Source: Paenibacillus sp. OV219
Lineage (GTDB): Bacteria > Bacillota > Bacilli > Paenibacillales > Paenibacillaceae
Assembly: GCF_900110075.1 (NCBI RefSeq)
Contig: NZ_FOCJ01000004.1
Coordinates: 62,001 to 126,000 of the forward strand
DNA length: 64,000 bases
Reading direction: 5' to 3'
The notes under the pieces: generated by a model
The model's input: only the letters and a program-made list of their open reading frames with translations
Told to the model about the DNA's origin: nothing
Databases searched by the model: none
Program-made: the position numbers and the translations under genes
In this document: positions 24,708-34,816 of the stretch, piece after piece
How the letters are laid out: every line of letters begins with the position of its first letter
How positions within the stretch are numbered: the stretch's first letter is position 1

Positions 24708-24733
24708 AAAACTGCCCCAACAGGAGGCAGTTT
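24708..24733 (-). terminator. Terminator of the 2254-residue secreted-protein gene
   Basis: AAACTGCC pairs with GGCAGTTT; on the minus strand a TTTTTC run follows. It lies about 20 nt past the stop at 24752. Confidence 0.85.
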
Positions 24734-24751
24734 ACTAATATTTATCCTTTT

Positions 24752-27700
24752 TTATTGCCTGCGATGAACACCGACCGTCTGCTGAATATTTCCAGCGATG
24801 ACAATCGTCACAGGCGTCAGCTTCACCATGCCGTTACTGTAAATGGCTTTGAACATAAAAGTTAGCGGACCTTCAGGCAGCTTCTCAAAATCCGCCTCCC
24901 ACATCTCCCCGCTCCAGCTCGTATGCGCGGAGTTCGCAGCAGTCAGGTTTACCGTTACTCCATTCATCGTCACCTTCACTTCATCGGCAACCGTAGCTGT
25001 GCCCGCGTCCGTTGTACTGGCGCTCAGCATGAACCGCTCCCCCGCCCAGAAGACCTGATAAGCTCGCGGATTGTTCTCATCTCCGGAAGCTTTCTTGTTG
25101 CTCTCCTTGCGGCGTTGATCCCATTGCTCCGTGTGCTTGACTTGCCCGCTAACGGAAAGGGGCAGCACAATAAGGAGCTTGTTCACTGTAACTAGCGGCG
25201 CTTTTCCATCAGTGACAGTCATCTGGACGGTATACGAGCCTACGAGTTGCCCTTTGAAGGTTGGACCAGTTGTTGTATAGGGATAACTGTCCGCAAAAGC
25301 AAAGCTTTGCTTGGCCCCAGATTGGTCCGTGACTAGATAGGTAACTGTCAGTGGATCATGATCAGGATCATCAATTGACGGTAGCAATGTAATATTGTCG
25401 CCTTCATAGATCGGCTTCGGCTTCCAATCGAGTTCAGCTGTCGGAGGCCGGTTCGTCTCGATATAGAAATACTTCGGATCGCTATACTCGCTCCAGTCGT
25501 AGCCGTCGAATACGCGGACAATGGCATACATATTGACCTTCTCCGGCAGATCAGCACCAGGCGTCCAGAACTGATCGTCCAAGTATTTGGTGCCGGACTG
25601 ATACTCCAGCACGCCCCCGTAGCGGTAAATCTTCATCTCATACTGAGTTTGTCGATCGCCATCGCTATCAGCGTAGTTCCACTTAAATGTTGGCCGAAGC
25701 AAGGTCAGCTTCGTCGGATTGCCCTGGTCCGTGCTATCCGGAATGTAAAAGTCCGAGCTTGGGATCTGGTTTACGATGCTCACTTGCTGACTGTACGGTG
25801 CCGTAGCGCCTTCCGAGTCTTGAACGACTTGCCGGATCGTGAACAACCCCATTGTGTTAAAGGCTTTATCCCAGCTCGTGCGTGAATTGCTAGCAAACAC
25901 TTCGGCGCTGCCGGTTGTTTCGTTTATAATGTAATACTCATGCGCCAGGTTCGTCCGATCGCCGTCTTCTTTATCGTAAGCTTCCGAATCAATGGTAATG
26001 ACCTCGCCACGGTAAGCACTCTCAGCGCTCATCGTGAAGCCTGGCACTGGTGGTGTATTCGGAGCTGGGAGCGCAGCGATAGTCAGATTCACGACCGTGT
26101 ACTCCGACCATGCGCCGTATTCGTCGCGCACAGCCATACCTACCTCGTACGTACCTACTTCCTTCGGATTGACGAGCTTCTTATCTACATAGTCGCCGCT
26201 AGGGGTAATATAGTAGAATCGCTTCTCCATGATTCCTTTTGTGGCCTTGTAATCAATTCCCGTATCCTCCGTCGAGTAATCGGTCGAGGTCACATAACGG
26301 TCTGGATCACGACTGCGATCCGTCCAAATAACGGTATTGTCCGAGCTAATCGCAAGATTAAAGTCCGAAATCGGCCTACGATGAACGGTGATCTTCTTCG
26401 TAAACGTATTGGACAATTTGCGGTAATCATCAAACGTGTCATCAGGCGATAAGTAATCCGGATTTGGATCATCCTTCGCCCGTAGCCCTACGACATAATC
26501 CCCGACTTTATCAAATTTCAGCTGCGCGTTGCTGAACGTCTTTCCATTCAGATCGGATACACCTTGGTTATGAATAAAGCGCGGTGTATGCTTCACGCTC
26601 CACGTATACTTTCCGTCAGTCGGCGGGTCGCCTTCCGGATCATTAAACACGATATTGCTGTATTCCGCCTCTGCTGAAGCATAGGTTCCTGATTCATCTA
26701 AGATCGCGTACTGATCTGACCAGATGTTCATTTCGCTCGCCTGCTTCACAGAGATCCCCCAAAAGTTTACGTTCGCTTTATCGGAATACGGGCCGAAGCG
26801 TCCGGAAGCAAATGAACTGTCCTGAACCTCAATAATTGGAACTTTATTCAGGAATACCGTTAGCTCTTTCCCGATGGCCTTGATCTTAAAGACCGCGTTA
26901 GTGTCCGCCTTGAACGGATACGCCGCGCTGCCGAGTACGGTTCGAGTACCACCCACGTATTTAACGAGCTTAACATCAATGGCTGAACCCTCTACTGCGT
27001 ACCGATTGTCCAGATCCTGCACGCGGAATGAAAATCCATAGTCCTGATTGTCATAGGTCGTTGACGCCATCTTCATGGAGAAGTTCAACTCCGCATCCGC
27101 GTACTCGTCCTTGGAAACAAAGTGGCCTAAGCGGAATCGCTCCGGAATCGTTTCCGTAGAAGGCGTCGCCATCTGTAGGAGCCACATATCCAGCTCGCTC
27201 TCAATTGAGTATCCGTTGTTAACTATATGTCGCAAGGATACATAGAGTCCGTCACCAATATACATCACATATTGATTATTCGTTGTGTTTATGTAAACCG
27301 AATAACTATTGGCCTCATCGTAAGAAGTAAAACTACTGCCTCCTAAATAAGGATAAACTCTCGTTTTATTTGTATTACCTAATGAAGTGCGATAGCCATC
27401 GATTGTCATCACTTCCGACTTCCTCGTCGCTTTTCGAGGAACGACAGACCCGTCGGGAAGAATCGAGAAATCGGCAGACGTTGAATTAAGTGAATATTGC
27501 CCCGTAACATTTAGCACGCTTCCTGAATCTAAATTTACGGTTTCCTGAAACACTTTACATGTACTAGAGTCTTTCTTATCGTAACTTCTTGCAATCAACT
27601 CTCCTGCAGCCGAATTTACTATGAGTACAGGAAATGAATCTATCTTAGAGGATAATGCACTACAGAATGTTTCTACGGGTTGTTTACCGCTAAGATCCGC

Positions 27701-30700
27701 CCTCCAAACCAAATCCAAATTGGAATTGTACTTCAGAATGGATGTGTTTTGATTTCCAGTTGTGCATGTTTCATACCCATAGAAGTTCCCTTGCCCGTCC
27801 GAATAGATGGAAGATGAATCGAGTGTACAAGTCGGATAGTTCGGTCTCGCAGCAATTGGTTTGCTCTGCACGAGTTCCGCGTTCCGATTAAACTCATATG
27901 CTTTTCCCTTCGCAAAGACGACTACATTATCATTCTTTTTAAAACTAGCATAGTAGGTTGTGCTCCGCCCACTTACACTTAAAGTCGTCTTCTTATCCCA
28001 TCCATGAAGAGTAGCCTTGCTGACTAGCTCACCAGTAAATGCATCGTACGTATACACATCATTGGATAAGAAAACATACAGCGTTCGATCTCCGAGCTCA
28101 AAGCTGGATATTTTGCTATCGCTCAAAATGAAGTCGTACGGCGATCCCCCCGTATAGGACCAGGTGGTAGATAAAAGTTCGTCCGTTCTTTTTGCTTTAG
28201 TGATTTTAGACTTGTTCATCGCATAAATATCACTGCCGTTTTTGAAGTAGAAATAAGTTCCGTTTGTACGCAAGACGGGAACAGTGGTTGTTACTGCCAT
28301 GTTATATCTTTTATCGAGTACCGGCTGAGACATAGTTTGTCCTTTTCCTGAGCGATAAGGGGAGAATCCATTCGCACCATATCCAAAGTCAAAGCCAGGC
28401 TCGACCATTAATTGATCGTACTCCACGTTATAATAGGTTTCTTCGTAACTGTGTACATACTGATGCTCGGATTGCTTTCCAAGTCCACCTTCCAGCGTCC
28501 CATTTCGGATGGTCCAGTTTACCTTGGGATTCCAAATTCTGTTCTTGGAATTCATGTCGAACAGGTCCCACGTATCGAGAATGTCCTGAGCAGGATAGCT
28601 CTTCGGTAAATTCAGATCCGGCTGCGGATTTTTTCCTTCAAGATCAAATGATACCTCCGGTGCAAGATTCGAAACGTTCAGCGTATTGGATAACGCCGTC
28701 CATCCGGACGTATCTCCGGTCATCCCATAGTCTTCAGTCACTTTTACATAGAAGAGATATCTGCCGACCTTGTTCGGAATGAATGTCAGCTCATCAAGTG
28801 TACCCGTAAGGTCTTGCCAATCATTATCATAGAAGCCATTTTGGTTCGCATCGTACTTGTACTTGTACTCGGCTTTGACAATTTTATCGCCGTCCGGGCT
28901 CGTGGAGAGATTCGGAATGGTCACCGTTTCGCCCCGCAGCCCCACACTTGGTACAAGAAGTTTCGCAATTGGCGGCAGATCCGGCTTCACGACGATTGTA
29001 CAGCGATCAGAATCAACTGATTTAAGTCCCTTATTGTCATAGACATCCAAGCTCACGATCGCATTTATGTTTGCATTCGTGAAATTCTCGTAGGTCGTGT
29101 TCTTATTGGACCACTCGTCTCTGCTGTGATCAATCGTACGACCCGACACAGGACTACGGCTGCGACTCGCACTAAACTTCGTCATATCGACCGGGTGATT
29201 CGCTGTAACCACCGTAGGACAATCAATAACCGGAATGGGGTTTAACGGAACAACTTTGATATAGGTACAGGCTGTAGCCGTTGCACCAAATGTATCCCTC
29301 ATCATCCCACATACCGAGTGATAGCCAAGCGTGTCCATCACAAAAGCGTGCTGACCATCCGCGTACTCAGAACTCTTCGAAGGAATAGACTGGACGAAAT
29401 CATTGCCGTTCATAAAATCAAAGCCCATGAACGTAATCGTATCCCCGTCCGGATCGGTAGGCGTAGGAACATCTGGATCGTTAATATAAATCAAATCGAG
29501 CATCGTATTCACAAGAACCTCATGTATTGGGTTCTTGTTATCATAGGGATACACAAACCCGATCTGAAACTCTGGCGGGTTATTATTTGTCGGTCCGGTT
29601 ACATTGAGCCCCTTTGGCCCGATCCACTCTGATGTGCCGCAATTCGTGACGATTTTCATCGAGACATCATGGCTGCCGATGCCGATATTCCACGGATAGT
29701 CACTATAGGGATAATTCGAATCCGTGTTCATACCTGTTATAGCGCCACTTTGCCACGATGTCCCATCACGCTCGATTTTGTAGTAATGGTACTGATAGAC
29801 ACAGCCATTCAACGAAAAATCTTTAGGATGTAGTTTAAAAGAGTCCTTGTAGGCAATATTCGACGGAACGACATCAAAGTCTCCCGTAAATTTGGCCGGT
29901 TTCTCATAGAAAAAGGAGACAAAGCCTTTATCATTATTGGTTGCACTCAGATAAACCGATTGACTCTGATTCGGAGTCTGCAAATCAGAAAAGTTCACAT
30001 AAGACAAGTTACTGCCCGTAAAGTTACCATACTGGCTATCATAGCTGTAAGGCTTGTTAAACGGCAACGCGCTAACATCTTCTACGATGAGATTCACTTG
30101 CTTATACACGCCTGATGGACCTTCCCTTACCATATGCCGGATCTGCACCTGGCCAGCGACATTCTTTTCATAATAGAAGGTGATGTAGGCTTCCTTCTGT
30201 GAAGTCGTAAGGTTGACCGTCTGTTGATCTCCAGATCCTTGATAGTCAATATAAGTGACGTACGATAGATTGCTACCATTAATTTTCCCGTACTGACTGT
30301 CAGCCTTGTATGGCGTTGTATTTGTAAAAGGTAAAGTAGCTATTGGTAATAGTTCTTCATTGGCCTGTGTGTACGTGCCAGTCGGTCCGTTCCTCACCAT
30401 ATGCCGGACGTGGACTTCACCCTTATGAGCAAGCATATAATAGAAGTTCAGATAAACGATATTCCCATAGGTTTCGACGCTATACGTGCCGAAGTTGTAT
30501 TCCGAAGGAGGCGAAACCTTGGGATTCGATGTAGGATCTCCCGCGTTAGTTGCCTTCTTATAGCCGGTGTATGTATAATCTGAACCCGCGTTTGGTTCAT
30601 CGTGCGTAAAGGACTGATAGGATTGACCGTCGTTGAGCACTTGTTCCCGATCGAGTAGACCGGCTACTTTATTCAGCGATTTACCATCCTCGTCGTAATG

Positions 30701-31516
30701 CTTAATGACGATCTTCCCAATTCGTGTGTAGTAGTAATTCACGCGGTATGTATCGAACGAACCATCATACGTGATACTCGGTGTTCCGATCTGATAAGCG
30801 GTTGAGGTCGGATCCGTACCGTTGGTTGTCTTTTTATATTTTCCTGCATAGACGTAGTTTGAGTTTGTTCCAGGTACCGGCGGATAGGTGGAGCCTACAG
30901 TCATCGTGCCAGTCTTGCTCGGGATAATATCATCAATAGAATTGCCATCGGTCGTGAAGTTGTGGACTTCGTAGGTTGGTGGGACCTCGATGGTTGCCTG
31001 GAATGTTACAGTAACTGGAACGGGATAAATCATAGATGGACTAGTTCCGCATTTATTAGAGGCAAATCCGTAGACGCCTTTACCTGAAAATCCAGAAATC
31101 GTTACCTCATTGTACTCAATTTTTGGAGCGCCTTTGATTGCAGGATCAGCTGATTGCTGCATAGAAACAGAAATGGGCACAGGATTATTTACTTGACTGT
31201 ATGTGTAAACATTACCGTTCATATCTTCCCATTTCGTATCTGTTGGAACCGATATGCCAGCCGACGTGTGAACAAACTTTTTAGCAGGCTCGCCACCATT
31301 ATCAGGAGAAGTTTGAACACCATCAATTGTGCTATCTGTACTCCAATGACCATCTAAATGTTGGCACCAATAGTAACCTGGGTCAACGTTTTTGGTCGTT
31401 GTCACCTTCCGAGTTGATGCTTCAGCGATTTGATTCAAATATGGAAAAGAAAAATAAGATATCAGCATTGCGAAAGTTAAGGTTAAAGAAATTATAATGT
31501 TCTTAATTTTTTTCAT
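24752..31516 (-). CDS. Very large secreted multidomain surface protein
   Basis: 2254 residues with a signal peptide (MKKIKNIIISLTLTFAMLIS, cleavage probably after EAS near residue 34). Parts seen in order: two MucBP-like segments (IVIKHYDEDGKSL); two copies of a module starting GEVHVRHMVRNGPTG / GQVQIRHMVREGPSG; Ig/PKD-like units with P-P-x-A spacing; a middle section that looks like a beta-propeller (about 1050-1400); a concanavalin-A-like domain (DYGFSFRVQDLDNRYAVEG to GRFGPYSDKANVNFWGISV); then more PKD/Ig-like units. No LPXTG and no SLH motif of its own. The SLH gene 9 nt upstream on the same strand probably supplies the wall anchor. This stretch is more AT-rich than its surroundings, which suggests acquisition. 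No enzymatic motif seen; adhesion or matrix role inferred. Confidence 0.85.
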   Translation of the reverse strand: MKKIKNIIISLTLTFAMLISYFSFPYLNQIAEASTRKVTTTKNVDPGYYWCQHLDGHWSTDSTIDGVQTSPDNGGEPAKKFVHTSAGISVPTDTKWEDMNGNVYTYSQVNNPVPISVSMQQSADPAIKGAPKIEYNEVTISGFSGKGVYGFASNKCGTSPSMIYPVPVTVTFQATIEVPPTYEVHNFTTDGNSIDDIIPSKTGTMTVGSTYPPVPGTNSNYVYAGKYKKTTNGTDPTSTAYQIGTPSITYDGSFDTYRVNYYYTRIGKIVIKHYDEDGKSLNKVAGLLDREQVLNDGQSYQSFTHDEPNAGSDYTYTGYKKATNAGDPTSNPKVSPPSEYNFGTYSVETYGNIVYLNFYYMLAHKGEVHVRHMVRNGPTGTYTQANEELLPIATLPFTNTTPYKADSQYGKINGSNLSYVTYIDYQGSGDQQTVNLTTSQKEAYITFYYEKNVAGQVQIRHMVREGPSGVYKQVNLIVEDVSALPFNKPYSYDSQYGNFTGSNLSYVNFSDLQTPNQSQSVYLSATNNDKGFVSFFYEKPAKFTGDFDVVPSNIAYKDSFKLHPKDFSLNGCVYQYHYYKIERDGTSWQSGAITGMNTDSNYPYSDYPWNIGIGSHDVSMKIVTNCGTSEWIGPKGLNVTGPTNNNPPEFQIGFVYPYDNKNPIHEVLVNTMLDLIYINDPDVPTPTDPDGDTITFMGFDFMNGNDFVQSIPSKSSEYADGQHAFVMDTLGYHSVCGMMRDTFGATATACTYIKVVPLNPIPVIDCPTVVTANHPVDMTKFSASRSRSPVSGRTIDHSRDEWSNKNTTYENFTNANINAIVSLDVYDNKGLKSVDSDRCTIVVKPDLPPIAKLLVPSVGLRGETVTIPNLSTSPDGDKIVKAEYKYKYDANQNGFYDNDWQDLTGTLDELTFIPNKVGRYLFYVKVTEDYGMTGDTSGWTALSNTLNVSNLAPEVSFDLEGKNPQPDLNLPKSYPAQDILDTWDLFDMNSKNRIWNPKVNWTIRNGTLEGGLGKQSEHQYVHSYEETYYNVEYDQLMVEPGFDFGYGANGFSPYRSGKGQTMSQPVLDKRYNMAVTTTVPVLRTNGTYFYFKNGSDIYAMNKSKITKAKRTDELLSTTWSYTGGSPYDFILSDSKISSFELGDRTLYVFLSNDVYTYDAFTGELVSKATLHGWDKKTTLSVSGRSTTYYASFKKNDNVVVFAKGKAYEFNRNAELVQSKPIAARPNYPTCTLDSSSIYSDGQGNFYGYETCTTGNQNTSILKYNSNLDLVWRADLSGKQPVETFCSALSSKIDSFPVLIVNSAAGELIARSYDKKDSSTCKVFQETVNLDSGSVLNVTGQYSLNSTSADFSILPDGSVVPRKATRKSEVMTIDGYRTSLGNTNKTRVYPYLGGSSFTSYDEANSYSVYINTTNNQYVMYIGDGLYVSLRHIVNNGYSIESELDMWLLQMATPSTETIPERFRLGHFVSKDEYADAELNFSMKMASTTYDNQDYGFSFRVQDLDNRYAVEGSAIDVKLVKYVGGTRTVLGSAAYPFKADTNAVFKIKAIGKELTVFLNKVPIIEVQDSSFASGRFGPYSDKANVNFWGISVKQASEMNIWSDQYAILDESGTYASAEAEYSNIVFNDPEGDPPTDGKYTWSVKHTPRFIHNQGVSDLNGKTFSNAQLKFDKVGDYVVGLRAKDDPNPDYLSPDDTFDDYRKLSNTFTKKITVHRRPISDFNLAISSDNTVIWTDRSRDPDRYVTSTDYSTEDTGIDYKATKGIMEKRFYYITPSGDYVDKKLVNPKEVGTYEVGMAVRDEYGAWSEYTVVNLTIAALPAPNTPPVPGFTMSAESAYRGEVITIDSEAYDKEDGDRTNLAHEYYIINETTGSAEVFASNSRTSWDKAFNTMGLFTIRQVVQDSEGATAPYSQQVSIVNQIPSSDFYIPDSTDQGNPTKLTLLRPTFKWNYADSDGDRQTQYEMKIYRYGGVLEYQSGTKYLDDQFWTPGADLPEKVNMYAIVRVFDGYDWSEYSDPKYFYIETNRPPTAELDWKPKPIYEGDNITLLPSIDDPDHDPLTVTYLVTDQSGAKQSFAFADSYPYTTTGPTFKGQLVGSYTVQMTVTDGKAPLVTVNKLLIVLPLSVSGQVKHTEQWDQRRKESNKKASGDENNPRAYQVFWAGERFMLSASTTDAGTATVADEVKVTMNGVTVNLTAANSAHTSWSGEMWEADFEKLPEGPLTFMFKAIYSNGMVKLTPVTIVIAGNIQQTVGVHRRQ

Positions 31517-31525
31517 TACATCGAC

Positions 31526-32770
31526 CTACTTTCCAATTGGTTCCATCAGAATCGTGTGCCAGCCACTTGATTTAGCATTATTAGCATTAAAAGCAACCGA
31601 ATGAAAATTCGCTAAAGCTCCATAGCCACCATAAAGTGTTACTTCAACGGTCTTTCCTTTCTCAACTAAGTAGAGTGGTTTCATGTAAGGGAAAACAAAT
31701 CCATAGTGCTCGTATGGTTCTTGATAGAAAAATGCAGATGCTGGCGTCATAAAAAGATTTTGGGAATATAAGGTTCTATCCCCTGATTTCTTGAAAGTAA
31801 CATCCGCAACAGCTACAGCAAATCCAGAAGCTTGCTCCAGATAACCTTTCGGATAAATAGCCCGATCCCAAATATACTTCCGCTCATACATACTCTTGGT
31901 TGCTCCCTTAATTGGAACAACATACACTCGCTTCAATTTAGCCGTAAAGTTCGCATGTTCGATCACGATCGGCTTGTCCTTCACAATGTTAACTTGGGGA
32001 ATGAGCTTCGACACGGCTTCCGCATTCATCCCCGTCTCCGCAACTTCTTTCAACTCTATCAAATATGGATAGCTCTCCGGCTTCTTCCCTCTCACGCCGC
32101 TCAACGTCTGGAACATAGCAGCCGCTTCGGCTCGAGTCGCTTGCTTATAGAGACCAAACGAGGCATCTGCGTAGCCGGTCATTATTCGGCTGCCGAACGT
32201 AATAGCGAGATACGGCACGTCCGCCTTCTTCATCTCGCGATAATCTACTAACGGCAAGTCAGCGTTATACAATCCGCCGAAGGCTCTCAAATAAACACTA
32301 TAGGCAGGCACTTTAGCCAGCGCCCTCGCGATCATCCGAGCCATTTCCAAACGAGTAATCGCTTGGTTCGGATGGAATGCCGAGCCATACTCAGCTTTTG
32401 TCACGATGCCTGCTGCAGCTGCACTTTGGATCGCTCCAGACGCCCAATGTTCCGAGATATCACTGAACATGCCGGACTTCGCAGCCTTCAATCCCGAAAT
32501 ACGAACAATAACAGCTGCAAATTCAGCTCGTGTTATGGTTTCGGAAGGAAGGAATAAATTTCCAGCATAACCGGCCATGTAACCCTTCTCACCTACGTAT
32601 TTAATCGCATCTTTCGCCCAGTGATTACTTGGTACATCCTTGAATGTGGTAATCGTTATTCCTGCGATACCTGCTGCGACAGCTTCGATAGGCTGTACCT
32701 CAGCCGCAACTGGGATACTAATTACTGCTAAACAAGCAAATCCTAAAGACAAGTTTTTTACACGTTTCAT
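31526..32770 (-). CDS. Secreted SLH-domain protein, partner of the giant secreted protein
   Basis: 414 residues with a signal peptide (ending VAAEV or EAVAAG). Three S-layer-homology domains: FKDVPSNHWAKDAIKYV with TRAEFAAVIVRI (about 43-95), FSDISEHWASGAIQSA with TRLEMARMIARAL (about 101-150), and a more diverged third with ATRAEAAAMFQTL (about 180-225). The remaining ~190 residues form an unrecognised beta-rich domain. SLH domains bind pyruvylated secondary wall polymer, so the protein should be non-covalently wall-bound. It is first in a two-gene unit with the 2254-residue protein. Confidence 0.88.
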   Translation of the reverse strand: MKRVKNLSLGFACLAVISIPVAAEVQPIEAVAAGIAGITITTFKDVPSNHWAKDAIKYVGEKGYMAGYAGNLFLPSETITRAEFAAVIVRISGLKAAKSGMFSDISEHWASGAIQSAAAAGIVTKAEYGSAFHPNQAITRLEMARMIARALAKVPAYSVYLRAFGGLYNADLPLVDYREMKKADVPYLAITFGSRIMTGYADASFGLYKQATRAEAAAMFQTLSGVRGKKPESYPYLIELKEVAETGMNAEAVSKLIPQVNIVKDKPIVIEHANFTAKLKRVYVVPIKGATKSMYERKYIWDRAIYPKGYLEQASGFAVAVADVTFKKSGDRTLYSQNLFMTPASAFFYQEPYEHYGFVFPYMKPLYLVEKGKTVEVTLYGGYGALANFHSVAFNANNAKSSGWHTILMEPIGK

Positions 32771-32841
32771 CCATCATGTCTCCTCTAAGTAGCATATGAA
32801 ATATGTTAATTCCACACCAAATCCCCTAATAGCAAACAAAA

Positions 32842-32886
32842 AAGCACCGCCTGCAAGCCAAATAATCAGCCCGCAAGCAGGTGCTT
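32842..32886 (-). terminator. Terminator downstream of the GT4 gene
   Basis: AAGCACC and GGTGCTT with an inner GC stem; on the minus strand TTTTTTG follows. It sits about 190 nt past the GT4 stop at 33079 and just ahead of the SLH gene. Confidence 0.75.
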
Positions 32887-33078
32887 CCCGCTTCGTCCAT
32901 CTCTAAACATACGTTACTATTAATTCCCATATTACCTAGTAAACCGACAAATTTCAACCATATTTTTCTTTATTCTCAATCTATCTCTGCACTTTTTTCT
33001 ACCTTTGCTCATACTTTACTCTCTTTACTCTCTTTACTTACTTTACTCCCATTACTCTCTTTACTCTGTTCGCTATCT
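32887..33078. repeat. AT-rich gap with short GAGTAAA-like repeats
   Basis: No gene. From about 33003 to 33080 the minus strand repeats GAGTAAA, AGAGAGTAAA and similar seven- to ten-base units directly past the GT4 stop. They would lie in the 3' untranslated part of that message. Confidence 0.6.
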
Positions 33079-34257
33079 TTACTTCTCTCTCATCCCCGCC
33101 TCAAGCTGGGCCTCATCGAACAGCTGTAGCCACCTCGCTGCGGAATGCTGCCACGTAAAATGCTGTTCCACCCGCTCTCGGCTACGCAGCCCCATCTCAT
33201 GCCGCAACCTTTCGCTCTGCAGCAGCTCAAGCAGACGCGCTCTCATCTCCGGCACAACCTGGTCGGGATCGACGAGATACCCGGTCACACCGTCCTCGAT
33301 GATTTCCTTCATCCCTCCGGCTCGTGTGGCAACGACCGGCAAGCCGCAGGCCATCGCCTCCACGTTTACCAGACCGAAAGCCTCCCTCTTCCCGGACGGC
33401 ACCACAGCGACATCTGCGCCGAGAAACCAGCCCGGCACTTCGCCATAGGGCACATAGGGTACGAACTGCACATACCCCTTCATCTTCCTGCCAAGCCGGT
33501 GCAGCTCGTTCACATAAGCCGTCGTCCGACGAGACCCATAGAACGCCCCGCCTACAATAACTAGCAGAACTGACGGATGCTCCTCAATAAGCCGCGGCAT
33601 AAGCTGTAATAGATGATGCACCCCTTTGATCGACAACAGCCTTCCCATAAAAAGCACTACGCTGCGGCCAGCCCAGCCCCGCTCCGAACGCAGCTGCATT
33701 CGCCTCCGAGCACCTTCTTGCGTATACTGCGAGACGAAACGCTCTGTGTCTACACCGGGATACACGACCCTCAGCTTATGCGCACACGCAGGAACGCGAG
33801 CAGCCGCATCCTCGCGCAAGTATTCGCTGTTCACGATAACGCGATCTGCAGCGCGAAAACTCCGCTCAAGCTCAGCTTCACTTATAACCCCTTTACGTAT
33901 AAACGTAGAAGAGTGCAGATTGAGCCATATTTTCCCGGAAGGTGCAAGCCGGCGAAGCTTCAACACATAACGCGGCCGATTCTCCACCTGCGTCAGATCA
34001 GGCTGAAACCGAAGCAGCGCTCGGCCCACCCGCTTCAAGTAAAGTCGTTTATTCGCAGCCGGAAACCGCTCCACAGCCGATCCGCTTAACTTCCCCCTGC
34101 GCCCCAGAGCCCGGCTGCTTCTGCCATAAATGCACGGTTCGATGCGAGGAGCGAGCAGCGGAACCAGCTTCTCCACCACCCGTTCGACAGAGCTGCTGTT
34201 TTGTGAAGGGAGCGGGAACGTACCCGGCGTTACAAAAGCGATTCTCGGTCTAGCCAT
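33079..34257 (-). CDS. Family 4 glycosyltransferase (CotSA/YtcC-like)
   Basis: 392 residues, GT-B fold. The N-terminal domain begins IAFVTPGTFPLPSQNSSSVERVVEKL, close to the start of the spore-coat glycosyltransferases CotSA/YtcC; the C-terminal domain has VVLFMGRLLSIKGVHHLL and the donor-binding EAFGLVNVEAMACGLPVVATRAGG. The protein contains no tag and no unusual tail. It is a single gene with its own terminator, close to the SLH pair but separated from it. Substrate unknown. Confidence 0.88.
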   Translation of the reverse strand: MARPRIAFVTPGTFPLPSQNSSSVERVVEKLVPLLAPRIEPCIYGRSSRALGRRGKLSGSAVERFPAANKRLYLKRVGRALLRFQPDLTQVENRPRYVLKLRRLAPSGKIWLNLHSSTFIRKGVISEAELERSFRAADRVIVNSEYLREDAAARVPACAHKLRVVYPGVDTERFVSQYTQEGARRRMQLRSERGWAGRSVVLFMGRLLSIKGVHHLLQLMPRLIEEHPSVLLVIVGGAFYGSRRTTAYVNELHRLGRKMKGYVQFVPYVPYGEVPGWFLGADVAVVPSGKREAFGLVNVEAMACGLPVVATRAGGMKEIIEDGVTGYLVDPDQVVPEMRARLLELLQSERLRHEMGLRSRERVEQHFTWQHSAARWLQLFDEAQLEAGMREK

Positions 34258-34272
34258 TCATAAAGCCCGCCT

Positions 34273-34322
34273 CTCATCCGATTAAGCTTGTTAAAGTAGC
34301 ATACGTTAAGCGGATGAGCTTG
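34273..34322. promoter_or_regulatory. Inverted repeat upstream of the GT4 gene
   Basis: Two 14-nt arms (CTCATCCGATTAAG and the near complement of GTTAAGCGGATGAG, 12 of 14 matching) flank a ~16-nt spacer, just ahead of the ATG at 34257. There is no U-run, so an operator is more likely than a terminator. The region also contains CGTATGCTA on the minus strand. Confidence 0.4.
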
Positions 34323-34369
34323 GACCCGCGCGAAATGCCCGTATTTCTTGTACCACTGCCCCTTCTGTT

Positions 34370-34663
34370 CTAGCCTCTCCTGTCTATTAGCTGCTGCACC
34401 AGCAAGGCCAAGCCATACGGCCCTAAATAAGCCCCGCTCGCGAGAAAAATCGGACTCTGCAGCACCTCATGCACCTGTGTCATAAACACCGTATCATCCC
34501 ATATCGTCCTCGCAACACTAGTTGCAGCTACAACGAAAAAGCCCAGATAAGCCAGCACCGCCAGGCCATCGAGCAGCATTTTGACTCCATCCGACTTTCC
34601 TCTCAGCCATATGAGCAGCGCAGCCCCTAGCAACGCACCTACAAGTACAAATCCTGCCATCAT
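34370..34663 (-). CDS. Small integral membrane protein, unknown function
   Basis: 97 residues from the ATG at 34663, behind GAGGTGAAG. Three hydrophobic segments are visible: AGFVLVGALLGAALLIWL (residues 3-20), LLDGLAVLAYLGFFVVAATSV (about 29-49) and the last third, SGAYLGPYGLALLVQQL. Charged links are short. I do not recognise a family. It is divergent from psd, with ~150 nt between them. Confidence 0.7.
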   Translation of the reverse strand: MMAGFVLVGALLGAALLIWLRGKSDGVKMLLDGLAVLAYLGFFVVAATSVARTIWDDTVFMTQVHEVLQSPIFLASGAYLGPYGLALLVQQLIDRRG

Positions 34664-34816
34664 CTTCACCTCATTGTCAGTATTCGCGCAAGCAGGGTGC
34701 CGATAAACGTACTGGAAATGAACTCTATTGCTAATTAAGTCGCGATATGTCACACTAGTTCACAGATAACGACGTATGGCTCCACCGTAAACCTAGAGAG
34801 GACGTGAATTACCGGC

